Positions 19,957-28,770 of a stretch of 64,000 bases of DNA are shown here, piece by piece. The stretch covers positions 1 through 64,000 of the forward strand of contig JAGWHU010000004.1 of NCBI GenBank assembly GCA_028866575.1. The letters run 5' to 3'. The notes below the pieces were generated by a model, which made no database searches, was not told where the DNA came from, and saw only the letters and a program-made list of their open reading frames with translations. How positions within the stretch are numbered: position 1 is the stretch's first letter; every line of letters begins with the position of its first letter. A program made the position numbers and the translations under genes. The DNA comes from Candidatus Micrarchaeota archaeon (GTDB lineage: Archaea; Micrarchaeota; Micrarchaeia; Micrarchaeales; Micrarchaeaceae).

Positions 19957-20691
19957 GTGGGCATGTTAATGGCAAGAAGAACCAAGCAATTACCCTTTGT
20001 ACCTAAACATCTGGCGCTTATTCCCGATGGAAACAGGAGGTGGTCTAGTTCCCACAGGCTCGAGATATTCAACGGCTACCACAAGGGCGTGAAGAAATTC
20101 ATAGACTTCAGCATATGGGCGAAGGGATTCGGTGTCAAGACGCTCACCGTATGGGCCCTTTCAACGGAGAACATAAAGAACAGGAGCAAGACGGAGATAG
20201 ACATACTATACAAGCTTTACGTGAACGCGGCAAAGGACCCGCACATATTCGAGACGCTGAAAAAGAACGGCGCAAGCATAAAGATAATAGGCAACTCTGA
20301 CCTGCTGCCCAAGAGGGTAAAGGATGCCCTGCTGTCGCTAGAGCGGAGGACCATGATGTACAAGGACTTCACGATAAACCTGCTCATAGGCTACGGCGGC
20401 AGGGACGACCTGCTCTACGCATTCAACAGGGTGGTGGACAGCGCGCATAAGGACGGCATAAGCAACATAACCGAAAGCATGGTGAACGAGAGCATGAGGA
20501 CCTCATCCATACCCGACGTTGATTTCATAATAAGGACATCCGGTGAGATGAGGCTTTCGGGGTTCCTGCCCTGGCAGTCTGATTATTCCGAGCTCTACTT
20601 TGCCAAGAAGTACTGGCCGGACTTCGACAAGAAGGACCTTGAAAAGGCGCTGAAGGTCTTCTCCGAAAGGCATAGGAGATTCGGCAAGTAG
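19957..20691 (+). CDS. uppS: Cis-prenyltransferase (undecaprenyl/polyprenyl diphosphate synthase)
   Basis: The 244-residue enzyme has the signature HLALIPDGNRRW with catalytic Asp24, the TVWALSTENIKNR segment, and the C-terminal IIRTSGEMRLSGFLPWQSDYSELYF motif that binds the IPP diphosphate. It condenses isopentenyl diphosphate in cis to make the long polyprenyl carrier used for surface glycans and N-glycosylation, fitting the very sequon-rich surface proteins in this window. GTG 19957, ATG 19963 and ATG 19969 are all possible starts. It is followed 16 nt later by DUF2070. Confidence 0.92.
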   Translation: MGMLMARRTKQLPFVPKHLALIPDGNRRWSSSHRLEIFNGYHKGVKKFIDFSIWAKGFGVKTLTVWALSTENIKNRSKTEIDILYKLYVNAAKDPHIFETLKKNGASIKIIGNSDLLPKRVKDALLSLERRTMMYKDFTINLLIGYGGRDDLLYAFNRVVDSAHKDGISNITESMVNESMRTSSIPDVDFIIRTSGEMRLSGFLPWQSDYSELYFAKKYWPDFDKKDLEKALKVFSERHRRFGK

Positions 20692-20707
20692 CCGAACAAG
20701 TGTTTTT

Positions 20708-22555
20708 ATGGCTTACAAGGGAAGCTACGATAAATTCCTAAACGACCTAAACCCGTTTTCGGTCGGGATACCAAGGACAACAGTGCTGTTCGTTCTGCTT
20801 TTCGTGATGAGCGTGATAATGGGCATAGCCTCGGTAGCCCTTATCAACTACAACCTGATAAACTCCCACTTCACGTACATAGTGCTGAACGGCGCTGTTA
20901 CCGGCATACTCGCGATAATGCTCCCGACGCTGCTCACGATAATAATAGTGAAGTCCGTCAAGAGGTACATAGACTCGAAGTACATATTCTTCATATCCAT
21001 AATAGGCACCATAGCCTATTCCATATTCATACTTCTTGGCAGCATAGTGTACATACTGACGCACGCATACGCTACATCCACCGCAATAATACTCGTAGGG
21101 GATGCGAGCATATTCGTGTGGTGGTTCTTCGCCGACAAGGTCGTCCTGGGGCAGAAAAAGAGGGCGGAGCTCCTGGCGCTGGTGCAGCCCACGCTGAACG
21201 TGCTGCTGTACCTCCCCGCAAGCGGACTCATACTGACGTTCAAGACCCCTTTCAACATACTGCTTCTGAAGCTCTATGCGGGCATATTCATATTCCTGAT
21301 AGTGAGCTACGCCATAATATACATCATAGACAGGCCCTACAACAAGAACTTCGGATTCCACAGCTTCGATGCGGTTTCCCAGCTGATACAGAACTGGCTG
21401 TTCGACGTGAATACCTCGGTGCCGTTCGGGCGCAACTTCGGCACCCCAACAACGATAAGGACTGACACGCTAGTCTTCAAGCAGCCCGGGGGATCGATAA
21501 AGGCGATATTCTTCGCGCCCAACATACACTACGGGCCATCCGGCACTCTTGCAGGAAGCGACTTTCCGTACATGCTGGAGAGGCACTCCTACGCCAGGCA
21601 CAGCGTGCCCACGTTCGTGATGCACTGCGCCGTTGACATGGACCACAACCCCGTGTCAAGCACGCAGTTCAACAGCATAAGGGACGCTTTCGAAAGCGGC
21701 ATAAGGGAGTGCAGGCAGGTGAAGCCCTCCGGATTTTCATATACAAGGAGCGAGTACGGTGACTCAAAGATAATAAGGCTGGGCTTCGGCAACGTCTCGC
21801 TAGTTACGCTCACAAGGGCGCCCAAGGTCACGGAGGACGTTTCCATGGAATCCGCGATCCTGTTCAGCGAGCTACTGAGCGCAAAGTTCGGCACGTCTGT
21901 TCTGATAGACGCGCACAATTCGAGATACGAGACCGCGCCCAAGGCCGAGCTCGACGGCGTCAAGTTCAACTCCAAGGTATCAAAGGAATACATAAATGCG
22001 ATAAGGGCCATGGACAAGCCGCAGCACAGGAACGGAAAGACGCTCATGGGCGTCGCCAGCATGGAGATACATTCAAGGCTTGGGTTCCCGAAGGACATAG
22101 CCAAGGGCAACATGAACGTTGCGGTATTCAAGTTCAACGGCTTCAAGTACGCGATAATACAGATAAACTCGAACAACGCGCTCCCGCAGTTCAGGAACGC
22201 GATGGTGTCCCATCTCAAGAAGAAGTACGGGATAGACGCGGAATTGTACACAACGGATACGCACGCGGTGAACTCCCTGGAGCTGAACGTCAAGAACGTC
22301 CTAGGCAGGCAGACAAGATACAACGATCTCATCAAGCTCGTGGACAGCACGATGGAGGAGGCGATATCGAACACAGGCCCTGTGACCGTGTACCACAGCA
22401 TGAACGAGATGAAGAGGTTCAAGGTCTGGGGCCCTGACACCATGGAAAACATGATAACGATAGCGAGATCCACATACGGGCTTACCAGGCTGCTTGTCCC
22501 TATAATAGTGGTGCTCGGCTTCATAGTCGCCGCATGGATCATAATCATAATATGA
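20708..22555 (+). CDS. DUF2070 family membrane protein
   Basis: The 615-residue protein has about six N-terminal membrane helices (residues 22-215), a soluble middle domain of about 350 residues and a final helix (about 590-615). The middle domain has FFAPNIHYGPSGTLAGSDFPYMLE and LIDAHNS motifs characteristic of DUF2070, an archaeal family of unknown function; the His and Asp residues suggest a metal-dependent hydrolase facing one side of the membrane. Its placement after the prenyltransferase gene suggests a role in lipid-linked glycan or envelope assembly, which is inference. Confidence 0.85.
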   Translation: MAYKGSYDKFLNDLNPFSVGIPRTTVLFVLLFVMSVIMGIASVALINYNLINSHFTYIVLNGAVTGILAIMLPTLLTIIIVKSVKRYIDSKYIFFISIIGTIAYSIFILLGSIVYILTHAYATSTAIILVGDASIFVWWFFADKVVLGQKKRAELLALVQPTLNVLLYLPASGLILTFKTPFNILLLKLYAGIFIFLIVSYAIIYIIDRPYNKNFGFHSFDAVSQLIQNWLFDVNTSVPFGRNFGTPTTIRTDTLVFKQPGGSIKAIFFAPNIHYGPSGTLAGSDFPYMLERHSYARHSVPTFVMHCAVDMDHNPVSSTQFNSIRDAFESGIRECRQVKPSGFSYTRSEYGDSKIIRLGFGNVSLVTLTRAPKVTEDVSMESAILFSELLSAKFGTSVLIDAHNSRYETAPKAELDGVKFNSKVSKEYINAIRAMDKPQHRNGKTLMGVASMEIHSRLGFPKDIAKGNMNVAVFKFNGFKYAIIQINSNNALPQFRNAMVSHLKKKYGIDAELYTTDTHAVNSLELNVKNVLGRQTRYNDLIKLVDSTMEEAISNTGPVTVYHSMNEMKRFKVWGPDTMENMITIARSTYGLTRLLVPIIVVLGFIVAAWIIIII

Positions 22556-22626
22556 CGCAATGCAACCGGGAACTTCGGACAAAATCTTTATTAAGCTTTC
22601 AGGAAAATCCTTCTTAAGGTTTTGCA

Positions 22627-22971
22627 ATGAGACACAAGAGTCTTGTCAGGAATCTGTCCAACATGGATATGGGGGGAAGCGACCGGATGGTCACGGAAGC
22701 GATGCTGCGCGACATGGAGGAAACCAGGAACGCGATCAAGGGCATACTTTGCGACGTGAAGCAGACCAGCAGTGACATTTCAAAATTGGATGACGTGAAG
22801 GGCATAAGGGCATTGCGGGGCGACATAGCCCAGAGCGTGAGCAGCATCAGGAAGAAGAGGCTGGAGAACAGGCACACCAAGAGGGAGCTGCTCGACTTCC
22901 TGAGGAGCGGCAGCTTCGCCATCGAGAGCAAGGATACCGCAAGCCATCGGAATGCTGCGAGGGCCAGATGA
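22627..22971 (+). CDS. Small helical, coiled-coil-like protein of unknown function
   Basis: I do not recognise a family. The 114 residues are nearly all predicted helical and charged, with heptad-like spacing from residue 25 to 95 (MLRDMEETRNAIKGIL then VSSIRKKRLENRHTKREL) and a single cysteine. A box A-like TTTATTAAG near 22586-22594 lies about 37 nt upstream, supporting transcription on this strand. An antisense frame of similar length exists (22614-22931) but lacks promoter support. It could be a CdvB-like, ESCRT-III-like or other assembly helix; nothing in the sequence is decisive. Confidence 0.6.
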   Translation: MRHKSLVRNLSNMDMGGSDRMVTEAMLRDMEETRNAIKGILCDVKQTSSDISKLDDVKGIRALRGDIAQSVSSIRKKRLENRHTKRELLDFLRSGSFAIESKDTASHRNAARAR

Positions 22972-23031
22972 ATAGGCAGGAAAGGCTAAGCAATGCAAAA
23001 GGTATTAATTCCAGCCATATGAATTATTACC

Positions 23032-24336
23032 ATGCTTAAGATGTACCAGAAGTCGTCCACGATAGGCGATGCGAAGCGCAGCATCGGCAGGCAAATAACC
23101 ATAAAGGGCTGGATATACAGGAAGAGGAGCAGCGGAGGCAAGATATTCGCGGTGATACACGACCATACCGGGACAATGCAGTGCGTGATAGACAGGAAGT
23201 CGCTCAACGAGAAAGATTGGGAATGCATAGACAAGGCGTATCTTGAATCAAGCATAATATTGAGGGGAAAGCTGAAAAAGGACGAGAGGGCGCCCGGAGG
23301 GGTTGAGCTTGAGGCAAGCGAGCTGCACGTGCTTCACAGCGGAGACCAGTTCCCGATAACGGAGTACCAGAGCCCTGAGCTCCTCCTGGATTTCAGGCAC
23401 CTCTGGCTCAGGAGCCAGAGAATGCGCATGATAATGAGGGCGCGCTCCTACGTCTTCAGGTACCTCAGGGAGTTCCTTGACAGGAGGATGTTCTACGAGA
23501 TAAGCCCACCGCTGCTTACCGTAAGCGCCGGCGAGACTGGCTCCAACCTGTTCGAGGTGGAATATTTCGGGAAAAAGGTGTATCTAACGGAATCGTCGCA
23601 GCTCTACTCCGAGGCTATGGTATACTCGCTAGGCAAGGTGTATACGCTGGCGCCATCCTACAGGGCCGAGAGGTCGAGGACCGTCAAGCACCTTGCGGAA
23701 TACTGGCACCTCGAGCCGGAGATGGCATACTACGACAACGCCATGAGCATGCGCCTACAGTCAGAGCTGGTGAGCTATGTGGCTAACAGGCTCGCATCAA
23801 AGAACGCTGACATACTCGAGGCGCTGAACGTAAGCCCAGAAACTCTTTCAAGGATAAGGCCCCCGTTCAGGAAGATGACATACGAGCAGGCGATCGCAAA
23901 GCTTGGCGAAATGGGATCATCGAAGAAGTGGGGCGACGACTTCGGCGTGGAGGAGGAAAGGCTCCTAACGATGGATGAGGAAAAGCCCATATTCGTGTAC
24001 AACTGGCCGAAGGAGATAAAGGCCTTCTACATGCCTGTAAACGACAAGGACCCCAGGACGGTCGCGTGCGCAGACATGCTTGCGCCGAAGGGACACGGAG
24101 AGATAATAGGAGGCAGCGAGAGGATCTGGAAGGAGGATGAGCTGGTCTCAAGGATGAAAGAGTTAAATTTCAATCTTGACAATTATAAATGGTACATAGA
24201 CCTGAGGAAGTACGGGTCCGTGCCGCATTCGGGATTCGGCCTCGGGGCGGAGCGCCTCATAAAGTGGATGCTGAACCTCGAGCACATAAGGGATGCGATA
24301 CCGTTCCCAAGGATGATAAACAGGATGTCCCCATAA
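23032..24336 (+). CDS. asnS: Asparaginyl-tRNA synthetase (archaeal type)
   Basis: A 434-residue class IIb synthetase: OB-fold anticodon-binding domain (about residues 15-110), motif 2 around APSYRAERSRTVKHLAEYWH, then GGSERIW and motif 3 GFGLGAERLIKW. The AEYWHLEPEMA stretch and overall length match AsnRS rather than AspRS, which fits direct charging of tRNA-Asn. A second possible start is the ATG at 23041. It sits in a same-strand run with the dolichol-kinase-like gene, which begins 9 nt after its stop with a GGTG ribosome site. Confidence 0.9.
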   Translation: MLKMYQKSSTIGDAKRSIGRQITIKGWIYRKRSSGGKIFAVIHDHTGTMQCVIDRKSLNEKDWECIDKAYLESSIILRGKLKKDERAPGGVELEASELHVLHSGDQFPITEYQSPELLLDFRHLWLRSQRMRMIMRARSYVFRYLREFLDRRMFYEISPPLLTVSAGETGSNLFEVEYFGKKVYLTESSQLYSEAMVYSLGKVYTLAPSYRAERSRTVKHLAEYWHLEPEMAYYDNAMSMRLQSELVSYVANRLASKNADILEALNVSPETLSRIRPPFRKMTYEQAIAKLGEMGSSKKWGDDFGVEEERLLTMDEEKPIFVYNWPKEIKAFYMPVNDKDPRTVACADMLAPKGHGEIIGGSERIWKEDELVSRMKELNFNLDNYKWYIDLRKYGSVPHSGFGLGAERLIKWMLNLEHIRDAIPFPRMINRMSP

Positions 24337-24345
24337 GGTGTTTTT

Positions 24346-25338
24346 ATGCAGAACGTAATAAATGCGTATACATTGTCTTTCGTGATACTGTCAGTGTTCG
24401 CGCTAGCTGCCTACCTTGCGCACATGCTGAGGAGGAAGCAGATGCTGAATGTAATACCCCTGTTCGCCAGCATAGTGACTGCATATCTTGTATACGGGCT
24501 GATAGGCGCCCACGGATCAGCAGGGTACTACAACCTGCTGGCCCTTGACATATGCATAGCCCTCGTATCTACTATACTGGCGATACTCTACATCACCAAG
24601 CCCTACATATTCATAGGCCTCATGCTGCTACTCATTGCAGGATTCATCATATACGCTAGCGGCTATCCCTCCAATACCGGGTTCGCAGGCATGTTCGCCA
24701 TAGGCACCATATACGGCCTGCTGTACAGGGAATTCGTGCTAGGCCCGAAAAGGTCCGACAAGGCTAAGAAGCAGAAGAAAAAGGAGATAAACAGGGACAT
24801 GGTGCAGATACTGCTTGGAATAGTGCTTGTGGGTGTCATGCTGGTATTCCATTATTCCTCATCCGTAAGCATAATATTCGGGCTTATGCTTCTAGGATAC
24901 GCATTCAACAACCTTCTTGCGAACATAAGGATAGGGTCTTTTTACAGGCGGGCGATGGACCTTGAGAGGAAAGACTCAACCTACGGGCAGGGCGCCACGT
25001 ACCTTGCTGCGAGCACGGCACTCGTGATAGGGTTCACCAGCGGCGCCAACATGCTGCTTTTCGGGATAATAGTACTGTTCTTCGCGGATTCGATAGCCAC
25101 TATCGTCGGGATAAGCGCAAGGGGCGCGTCGTCATTGCCGTACAACAGGTACAAGACGATAGTTGGGACGCTTGCGTTCTTCGCCGTTGCGGCCGTGGGC
25201 GGCTACCTGATACTCGGCCTGTACGGGCTCCTGTTCGCCGCGATACTTGCGTTCGTGGAGAGCATAGACCTGTCTATAGACGACAACATAAGGAGCGGCA
25301 TAGTAATAGCGCTGCTCAAGGCGCTTACCGGCATATGA
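24346..25338 (+). CDS. Polytopic membrane protein related to dolichol kinase/CDP-diglyceride synthase family
   Basis: The 330-residue protein has about nine membrane helices. The C-terminal part has GATYLAASTALVIGF, then FADSIATIVGISARG, then YKTIVGTLAFF, resembling the motif series of CTP-dependent polyprenol kinases (Sec59/DolK) and phosphatidate cytidylyltransferases. A Lys-rich cytoplasmic loop (about 135-148) separates the two halves. The cis-prenyltransferase lies 4 kb upstream, so a role in making polyprenyl phosphate is plausible. A GGTG site precedes the ATG. Assignment to the superfamily is moderate; the exact reaction is unknown. Confidence 0.7.
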   Translation: MQNVINAYTLSFVILSVFALAAYLAHMLRRKQMLNVIPLFASIVTAYLVYGLIGAHGSAGYYNLLALDICIALVSTILAILYITKPYIFIGLMLLLIAGFIIYASGYPSNTGFAGMFAIGTIYGLLYREFVLGPKRSDKAKKQKKKEINRDMVQILLGIVLVGVMLVFHYSSSVSIIFGLMLLGYAFNNLLANIRIGSFYRRAMDLERKDSTYGQGATYLAASTALVIGFTSGANMLLFGIIVLFFADSIATIVGISARGASSLPYNRYKTIVGTLAFFAVAAVGGYLILGLYGLLFAAILAFVESIDLSIDDNIRSGIVIALLKALTGI

Positions 25339-25341
25339 ATC

Positions 25342-26187
25342 TCATATGCCCGCATCGGCCATTATGGACCCGACAGCATGCATGTCGTCCGCATGGCCTC
25401 CATTGCTGTCCGCAGGCAGCTCCATTACGAAAGAGCCGTTCCTGAATGCGCCGTTGCAAAAAAGGGCAACGAATCCCTCCCTTCCTATGTTGCCCCTGCC
25501 TATGTGCTCGTGCCTGTCCAGGCCGCTGCCAATGGGGTATTTGGCGTCATTGAGGTGGACCAGCTTCAGCCTCGAAAGCCCGATGCACCTTTCGAGCTCT
25601 TCCACTGTTTTATCCACTCCGTCGGAATCGCTTATGTCATACCCAGCCGCAAACGCATGGCAGGTGTCAAAGCACAGGCCGATCCTATCCGAATCCAGAA
25701 CGTCCATTATCTTCCCTATGTCCTCGAACCTAGAGCCGACGCAGTTGGTGTAGCCAGAGCCGTTCTCAAGGAGTATATCGACGTTGCCTGCTGAATCAAT
25801 TGCATTGGAAACAGCGCCGCATATGTTCTCCATCCCGATCCCGATGCCCTTGCCGAGGTGCGATCCAAGGTGTATGACAAGGTACTTTATGCCAAGCGCG
25901 TCGCAGTTGCCCATGTTGCTTACCAGCATCTCCTTGCTTTTCCTATAAACTTCCGCGTTCGGAGACGCGGGGTTGCAAAGATAGGGTATGTGCGCGAACG
26001 CCTCAAGGCCGTTGGACCTAGTCAGCTCCTTGAATTCGGAGCAGCCATCCGCATCCATCGCGGAATTCTTCCAGGACCTGGAGCTTGTCGTAAATACCTG
26101 AAATGCGCCATATCCCTCCAGGGCAGCCTCCCTCGGCGCGTTCGCAACTGACCCTGCAATGGAAAGGTGAAATCCAAGTCTTATCAT
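25342..26187 (-). CDS. nfo: Endonuclease IV (AP endonuclease, TIM-barrel)
   Basis: The protein carries the metal ligands of the endonuclease IV family: HLGSHLGKG, LLENGSG (Glu), FDTCHAFAAGYD (Asp, His), LVHLNDAKYPIGSGLDRHEHIGRGNIG and a final MELP Glu. It cleaves DNA 5' to abasic sites in base excision repair. The frame extends to 26250, but that adds a hydrophobic 21-residue stretch foreign to the family. The ATG at 26187 begins MIRLGFHLS as in homologues and lies about 13 nt past the start predicted from the TTTTTATTAC box (26221-26230). It is 281 residues, normal length. Confidence 0.92.
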   Translation of the reverse strand: MIRLGFHLSIAGSVANAPREAALEGYGAFQVFTTSSRSWKNSAMDADGCSEFKELTRSNGLEAFAHIPYLCNPASPNAEVYRKSKEMLVSNMGNCDALGIKYLVIHLGSHLGKGIGIGMENICGAVSNAIDSAGNVDILLENGSGYTNCVGSRFEDIGKIMDVLDSDRIGLCFDTCHAFAAGYDISDSDGVDKTVEELERCIGLSRLKLVHLNDAKYPIGSGLDRHEHIGRGNIGREGFVALFCNGAFRNGSFVMELPADSNGGHADDMHAVGSIMADAGI

Positions 26188-26220
26188 AGTCGCACCGCAA
26201 AGGCATACAATTAGAATGGT

Positions 26221-26230
26221 GTAATAAAAA
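26221..26230 (-). promoter_or_regulatory. Box A of the endonuclease IV gene
   Basis: Reads TTTTTATTAC on the minus strand, about 39 nt before the ATG at 26187. It lies inside the over-extended frame, which is further evidence for the shorter protein. Confidence 0.45.
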
Positions 26231-26270
26231 GGCAGCTGCAAGAATGCCACTAATCAGTACGAAACGAATC

Positions 26271-26280
26271 TATTTAAAAG
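26271..26280 (+). promoter_or_regulatory. Box A of the histone gene
   Basis: TATTTAAAAG, giving a predicted start near 26301 and a leader of about 15 nt that contains the GGGGTG ribosome site at 26305-26310. Confidence 0.5.
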
Positions 26281-26315
26281 GATTGCCGTTTCAATAGTCT
26301 CCGCGGGGTGTTAGT

Positions 26316-26678
26316 TTGGGAAATAAAAGACGAGTGTTTAGCATGTATGATATAGAGCAGTTTTTGAAAGATGCGGGCGCGGAGAGGATAAACGAAAGGG
26401 CGCTCATAAGCCTGGAGAGGGAATTGCAAAACACCGTCAAGGAGCTGATAGACGAGGCATCGCTTTATGCCAATTATGCAGGAAGGAGGAAGATGATAAA
26501 CATATCTGATGTGGAGCTCGCGGGAAAGGGCAAGATAAAGGGAAACAGAATAAGGTACATGAAGAAAGGCAGGAAAATGCGCGCAAGGCAGGCAAGGCCG
26601 AGGATAAGCGTCCCAAGGATAGCGATTGTGAACAGCATGCCTGTAATAGAGCCTGTGCCCCAGATAATGCCTCAGTAG
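26316..26678 (+). CDS. Archaeal histone with basic C-terminal tail
   Basis: Residues 10-69 are a histone fold: YDIEQFLKDAGAERINERAL, a long central helix, then the AGRRKMINISDVELA strand-loop-helix that matches the HAGRKTIKAEDIELA end of archaeal histones. A 50-residue tail follows: a Lys/Arg-rich part (KGKIKGNRIRYMKKGRKMRARQARPR) and a Pro/Val/Met-rich end. Most archaeal histones stop at about 68 residues, so the tail is an addition. A GGGGTG ribosome site 5 nt upstream supports the TTG at 26316; GTG 26334 or ATG 26343 would trim the N-terminus. It should wrap or bridge DNA, with the tail adding DNA contacts. Confidence 0.8.
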   Translation: MGNKRRVFSMYDIEQFLKDAGAERINERALISLERELQNTVKELIDEASLYANYAGRRKMINISDVELAGKGKIKGNRIRYMKKGRKMRARQARPRISVPRIAIVNSMPVIEPVPQIMPQ

Positions 26679-26792
26679 GCGCTCTGTTGGCCTACATCCA
26701 GAAACTGTTCCTAGCAAATGCATGCGGCCGCAAAACTGCAGGTATTTTTAACTATTCTTGCAGATTTATAATGGATTGAGACTAGGCATTAT

Positions 26793-26866
26793 GCCCTTGT
26801 AGTATAACTTGGATAGAACGCGGGCTTGCGGAGCCTGTGATCCGGGTTCAAATCCCGGCGAGGGCG
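26793..26866 (+). tRNA. tRNA-Arg (anticodon GCG)
   Basis: A complete cloverleaf: acceptor GCCCTTG pairing with CGAGGGC, anticodon stem CGGGC/GCCTG with loop TTGCGGA (anticodon GCG), and T-stem CCGGG/CCCGG with loop TTCAAAT; discriminator G at 26866. The D-stem is weak. No intron, no encoded CCA. Its last 11 bases (26856-26866) recur at 33061 and 33952, making it the attachment site of the neighbouring element, whose integrase begins 65 nt downstream. Confidence 0.93.
26856..26866 (+). repeat. Attachment site, tRNA-side copy (element A)
   Basis: CGGCGAGGGCG, the 3' end of tRNA-Arg. Exact copies are at 33061-33071 and 33952-33962. Integration at the tRNA 3' end, leaving the tRNA intact, is the classic behaviour of archaeal tyrosine recombinases. 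Confidence 0.65.
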
Positions 26867-26930
26867 TGATAATCAAAGGTTCAACGCCACTACCCAACCA
26901 GCCTTAAAAGCCGTAGATTTGATTAAATCT

Positions 26931-28112
26931 ATGCCAAAAGACTACCTTCACAACGGAGCCTATAGGTTAGCATTAGAGCTACGAAAACTGGAAGAGGAGG
27001 CTACAGAGCCTAACAGGTCGTATGCCCTGAAATATGCGAAATACCTGGAAATAAACAACAGGAAGGAAAGGACTGTTGAAAGAAGGATCCACGAACTAAG
27101 GTATTTCCTAAGGCTTATAGGGAAGGACGCAAAGAAGGCCACAAAGAGCGATATAGAGAACTTGGTAGTCTACATAGGTAAGAGCAGTCTAGCTGAAATA
27201 AGTAAAAACAGGACAAAACTGACCATAAAGAGCTTCTATAGGTGGCTCTACGAATCAGAGGTATTCCCTGATCTTGTAAAGTGGATAAAGATAGAGCGAT
27301 CCAACACCACCAAGCTACCAGAGGAACTTCTAACAGAGGACGACATAGTAAAGCTCCTGGAAGGTTGTAAGAACCAAAGGGATAGGGCAATAATAGCCCT
27401 ATTGTGGGATACTGGCATTAGGGTAGGAGAGCTGTTAAATCTTAAGCACAGGGATATTGTTCTGAACAAAGATACTGCAAGCTACATCAAGGTAGACGGG
27501 AAAACAGGCATGAGAAGAGTGCCGATAGTCTTTGCTGTGCCATATCTGGTAAATTATCTTAATGTAACCATTAGCAAAGGACCTAATGAAGCCCTATTCC
27601 TTACAAAAGTATGTCTACCATATGATTACAAAAACATAAGGAAGCTACTTTCTCAACTGAAAGGACGTACAAACATCAATAAACGGCTCTATCCGCACCT
27701 ATTCAGGCATAGCAGAGCCTCTTACTATGCAAACAGCCTAACAGAACAGCAGTTAAAGTTCTTCTTTGGCTGGGTAGGAGACAGCAAAATGGCCTCTACA
27801 TATGTGCATTTATCGGGCAGGGACATAGACAATGCGGTTCTAAAAGCAAACGGGATTTTAGACAACAAAGGAGAGCCAATAAAACCTAAATTGGCTATAA
27901 AATCATGCCTAAAATGCAACCATTCAAACGAAGCAACTGCTAAACATTGTGTAAATTGCGGCAGTCCTTTAGATATAAGTCCAATTCAACAAATAGATAG
28001 GGCAGAAAAACTAGAGAGTAGAGTAGAAATGTTAACACAAGCAATCCAAATGTTAATGGAAAAATTGGATCCACAAACTAAAAATAAAATTTTAGAATTT
28101 ATGGAAAAATAA
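26931..28112 (+). CDS. Tyrosine recombinase/integrase with C-terminal zinc ribbon (element A)
   Basis: From the ATG at 26931 the protein is 393 residues. It has an N-terminal SAM-like core-binding domain (about 15-110), then a catalytic domain with Arg164 in TGIRVGELL, Lys191, HLFRHS with His256 and Arg259, Trp281 in place of the second His, and nucleophile Tyr291 in STYVHL. A zinc ribbon (Cys326, 329, 340, 343) and a coiled-coil tail follow. The frame could begin at a TTG at 26919, but a TTAAAAG box predicts a leaderless start at the ATG. It lies directly after tRNA-Arg, its likely target. It has the same architecture as the integrase at 52529 but is much more AT-rich. Confidence 0.93.
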   Translation: MPKDYLHNGAYRLALELRKLEEEATEPNRSYALKYAKYLEINNRKERTVERRIHELRYFLRLIGKDAKKATKSDIENLVVYIGKSSLAEISKNRTKLTIKSFYRWLYESEVFPDLVKWIKIERSNTTKLPEELLTEDDIVKLLEGCKNQRDRAIIALLWDTGIRVGELLNLKHRDIVLNKDTASYIKVDGKTGMRRVPIVFAVPYLVNYLNVTISKGPNEALFLTKVCLPYDYKNIRKLLSQLKGRTNINKRLYPHLFRHSRASYYANSLTEQQLKFFFGWVGDSKMASTYVHLSGRDIDNAVLKANGILDNKGEPIKPKLAIKSCLKCNHSNEATAKHCVNCGSPLDISPIQQIDRAEKLESRVEMLTQAIQMLMEKLDPQTKNKILEFMEK

Positions 28113-28113
28113 A

Positions 28114-28761
28114 TTAAAGATCCTCAGGTACCTTAGCCCTTTTCTTATTATTACACTTCTCACATGTTAATCTGATATTGCTTTCCTCTGTAGGGCCACC
28201 TCTGGACCAAGGAATCTTATGATCAAATTCAATTTCTTTATCTAATACCGGTTTCCCACAAATTTGACATAAATAATTATCCCTTCTTGCAACTCTCAAT
28301 ATCATTTGTCTAGGCGGGTTTCTAGAAATATTTCGCATATCTTTTGTCTCAGTAAATGGTTCATTAGTAATAAATACTGGGCAAATATGACCAAATATTT
28401 TACAAGTTTTTTCTAAGATCTCTTTAGAATGTTTAATGGGATAATCTTTGGGATTAAATTCCTTTACTTCTTTTTCAAAAAGAGGTTTTCTCCAACCCGT
28501 ATACGCTCCCTTCTCTAATTGACTCTTTAAAAATTCATTATGCTCTATTGCCTGTTCTCTTGTAGGTGGTAAAGCTGGAAATTGTTCAACAAGAGGCCCA
28601 TAAGGGCAGTACTTCAGTTCCCAACATGGTTTGCAAACATGTTTTGTTCTTTTACTCCAAACCTTTCCAAATTCAATTTCCTCTTTAGATGGTTTGTGGC
28701 CTTTATTATATTCTATTCTTTCTTTCATTAATTCTTCATCAACATCAATTCCGTATGACAT
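28114..28761 (-). CDS. HNH endonuclease (element A)
   Basis: The 215-residue protein ends with an HNH nuclease: RRDNYLCQICGKPV, IEFDHKIPWSRGG and NIRLTCEKCNNKK, providing both zinc CxxC pairs and the catalytic His. The N-terminal part holds CKPCWELKYCPYGPLVEQFP, another cysteine cluster that recurs in a group of bacterial and archaeal HNH proteins of unknown target. It faces the integrase gene convergently with no gap, and the winged-helix gene lies 9 nt upstream on the same strand. Likely defence or element-encoded nuclease; specificity unknown. Confidence 0.85.
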   Translation of the reverse strand: MSYGIDVDEELMKERIEYNKGHKPSKEEIEFGKVWSKRTKHVCKPCWELKYCPYGPLVEQFPALPPTREQAIEHNEFLKSQLEKGAYTGWRKPLFEKEVKEFNPKDYPIKHSKEILEKTCKIFGHICPVFITNEPFTETKDMRNISRNPPRQMILRVARRDNYLCQICGKPVLDKEIEFDHKIPWSRGGPTEESNIRLTCEKCNNKKRAKVPEDL

Positions 28762-28770
28762 ACTCTCACA

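Noticed and set aside
21589-22560. 323-codon minus-strand frame opposite DUF2070
   Set aside because: Antisense shadow of a well-supported membrane protein gene; no family features or promoter.
22614-22931. Antisense frame across the small helical gene
   Set aside because: Ser/Leu-rich with no promoter; the plus frame has a box A and fits same-strand neighbours.
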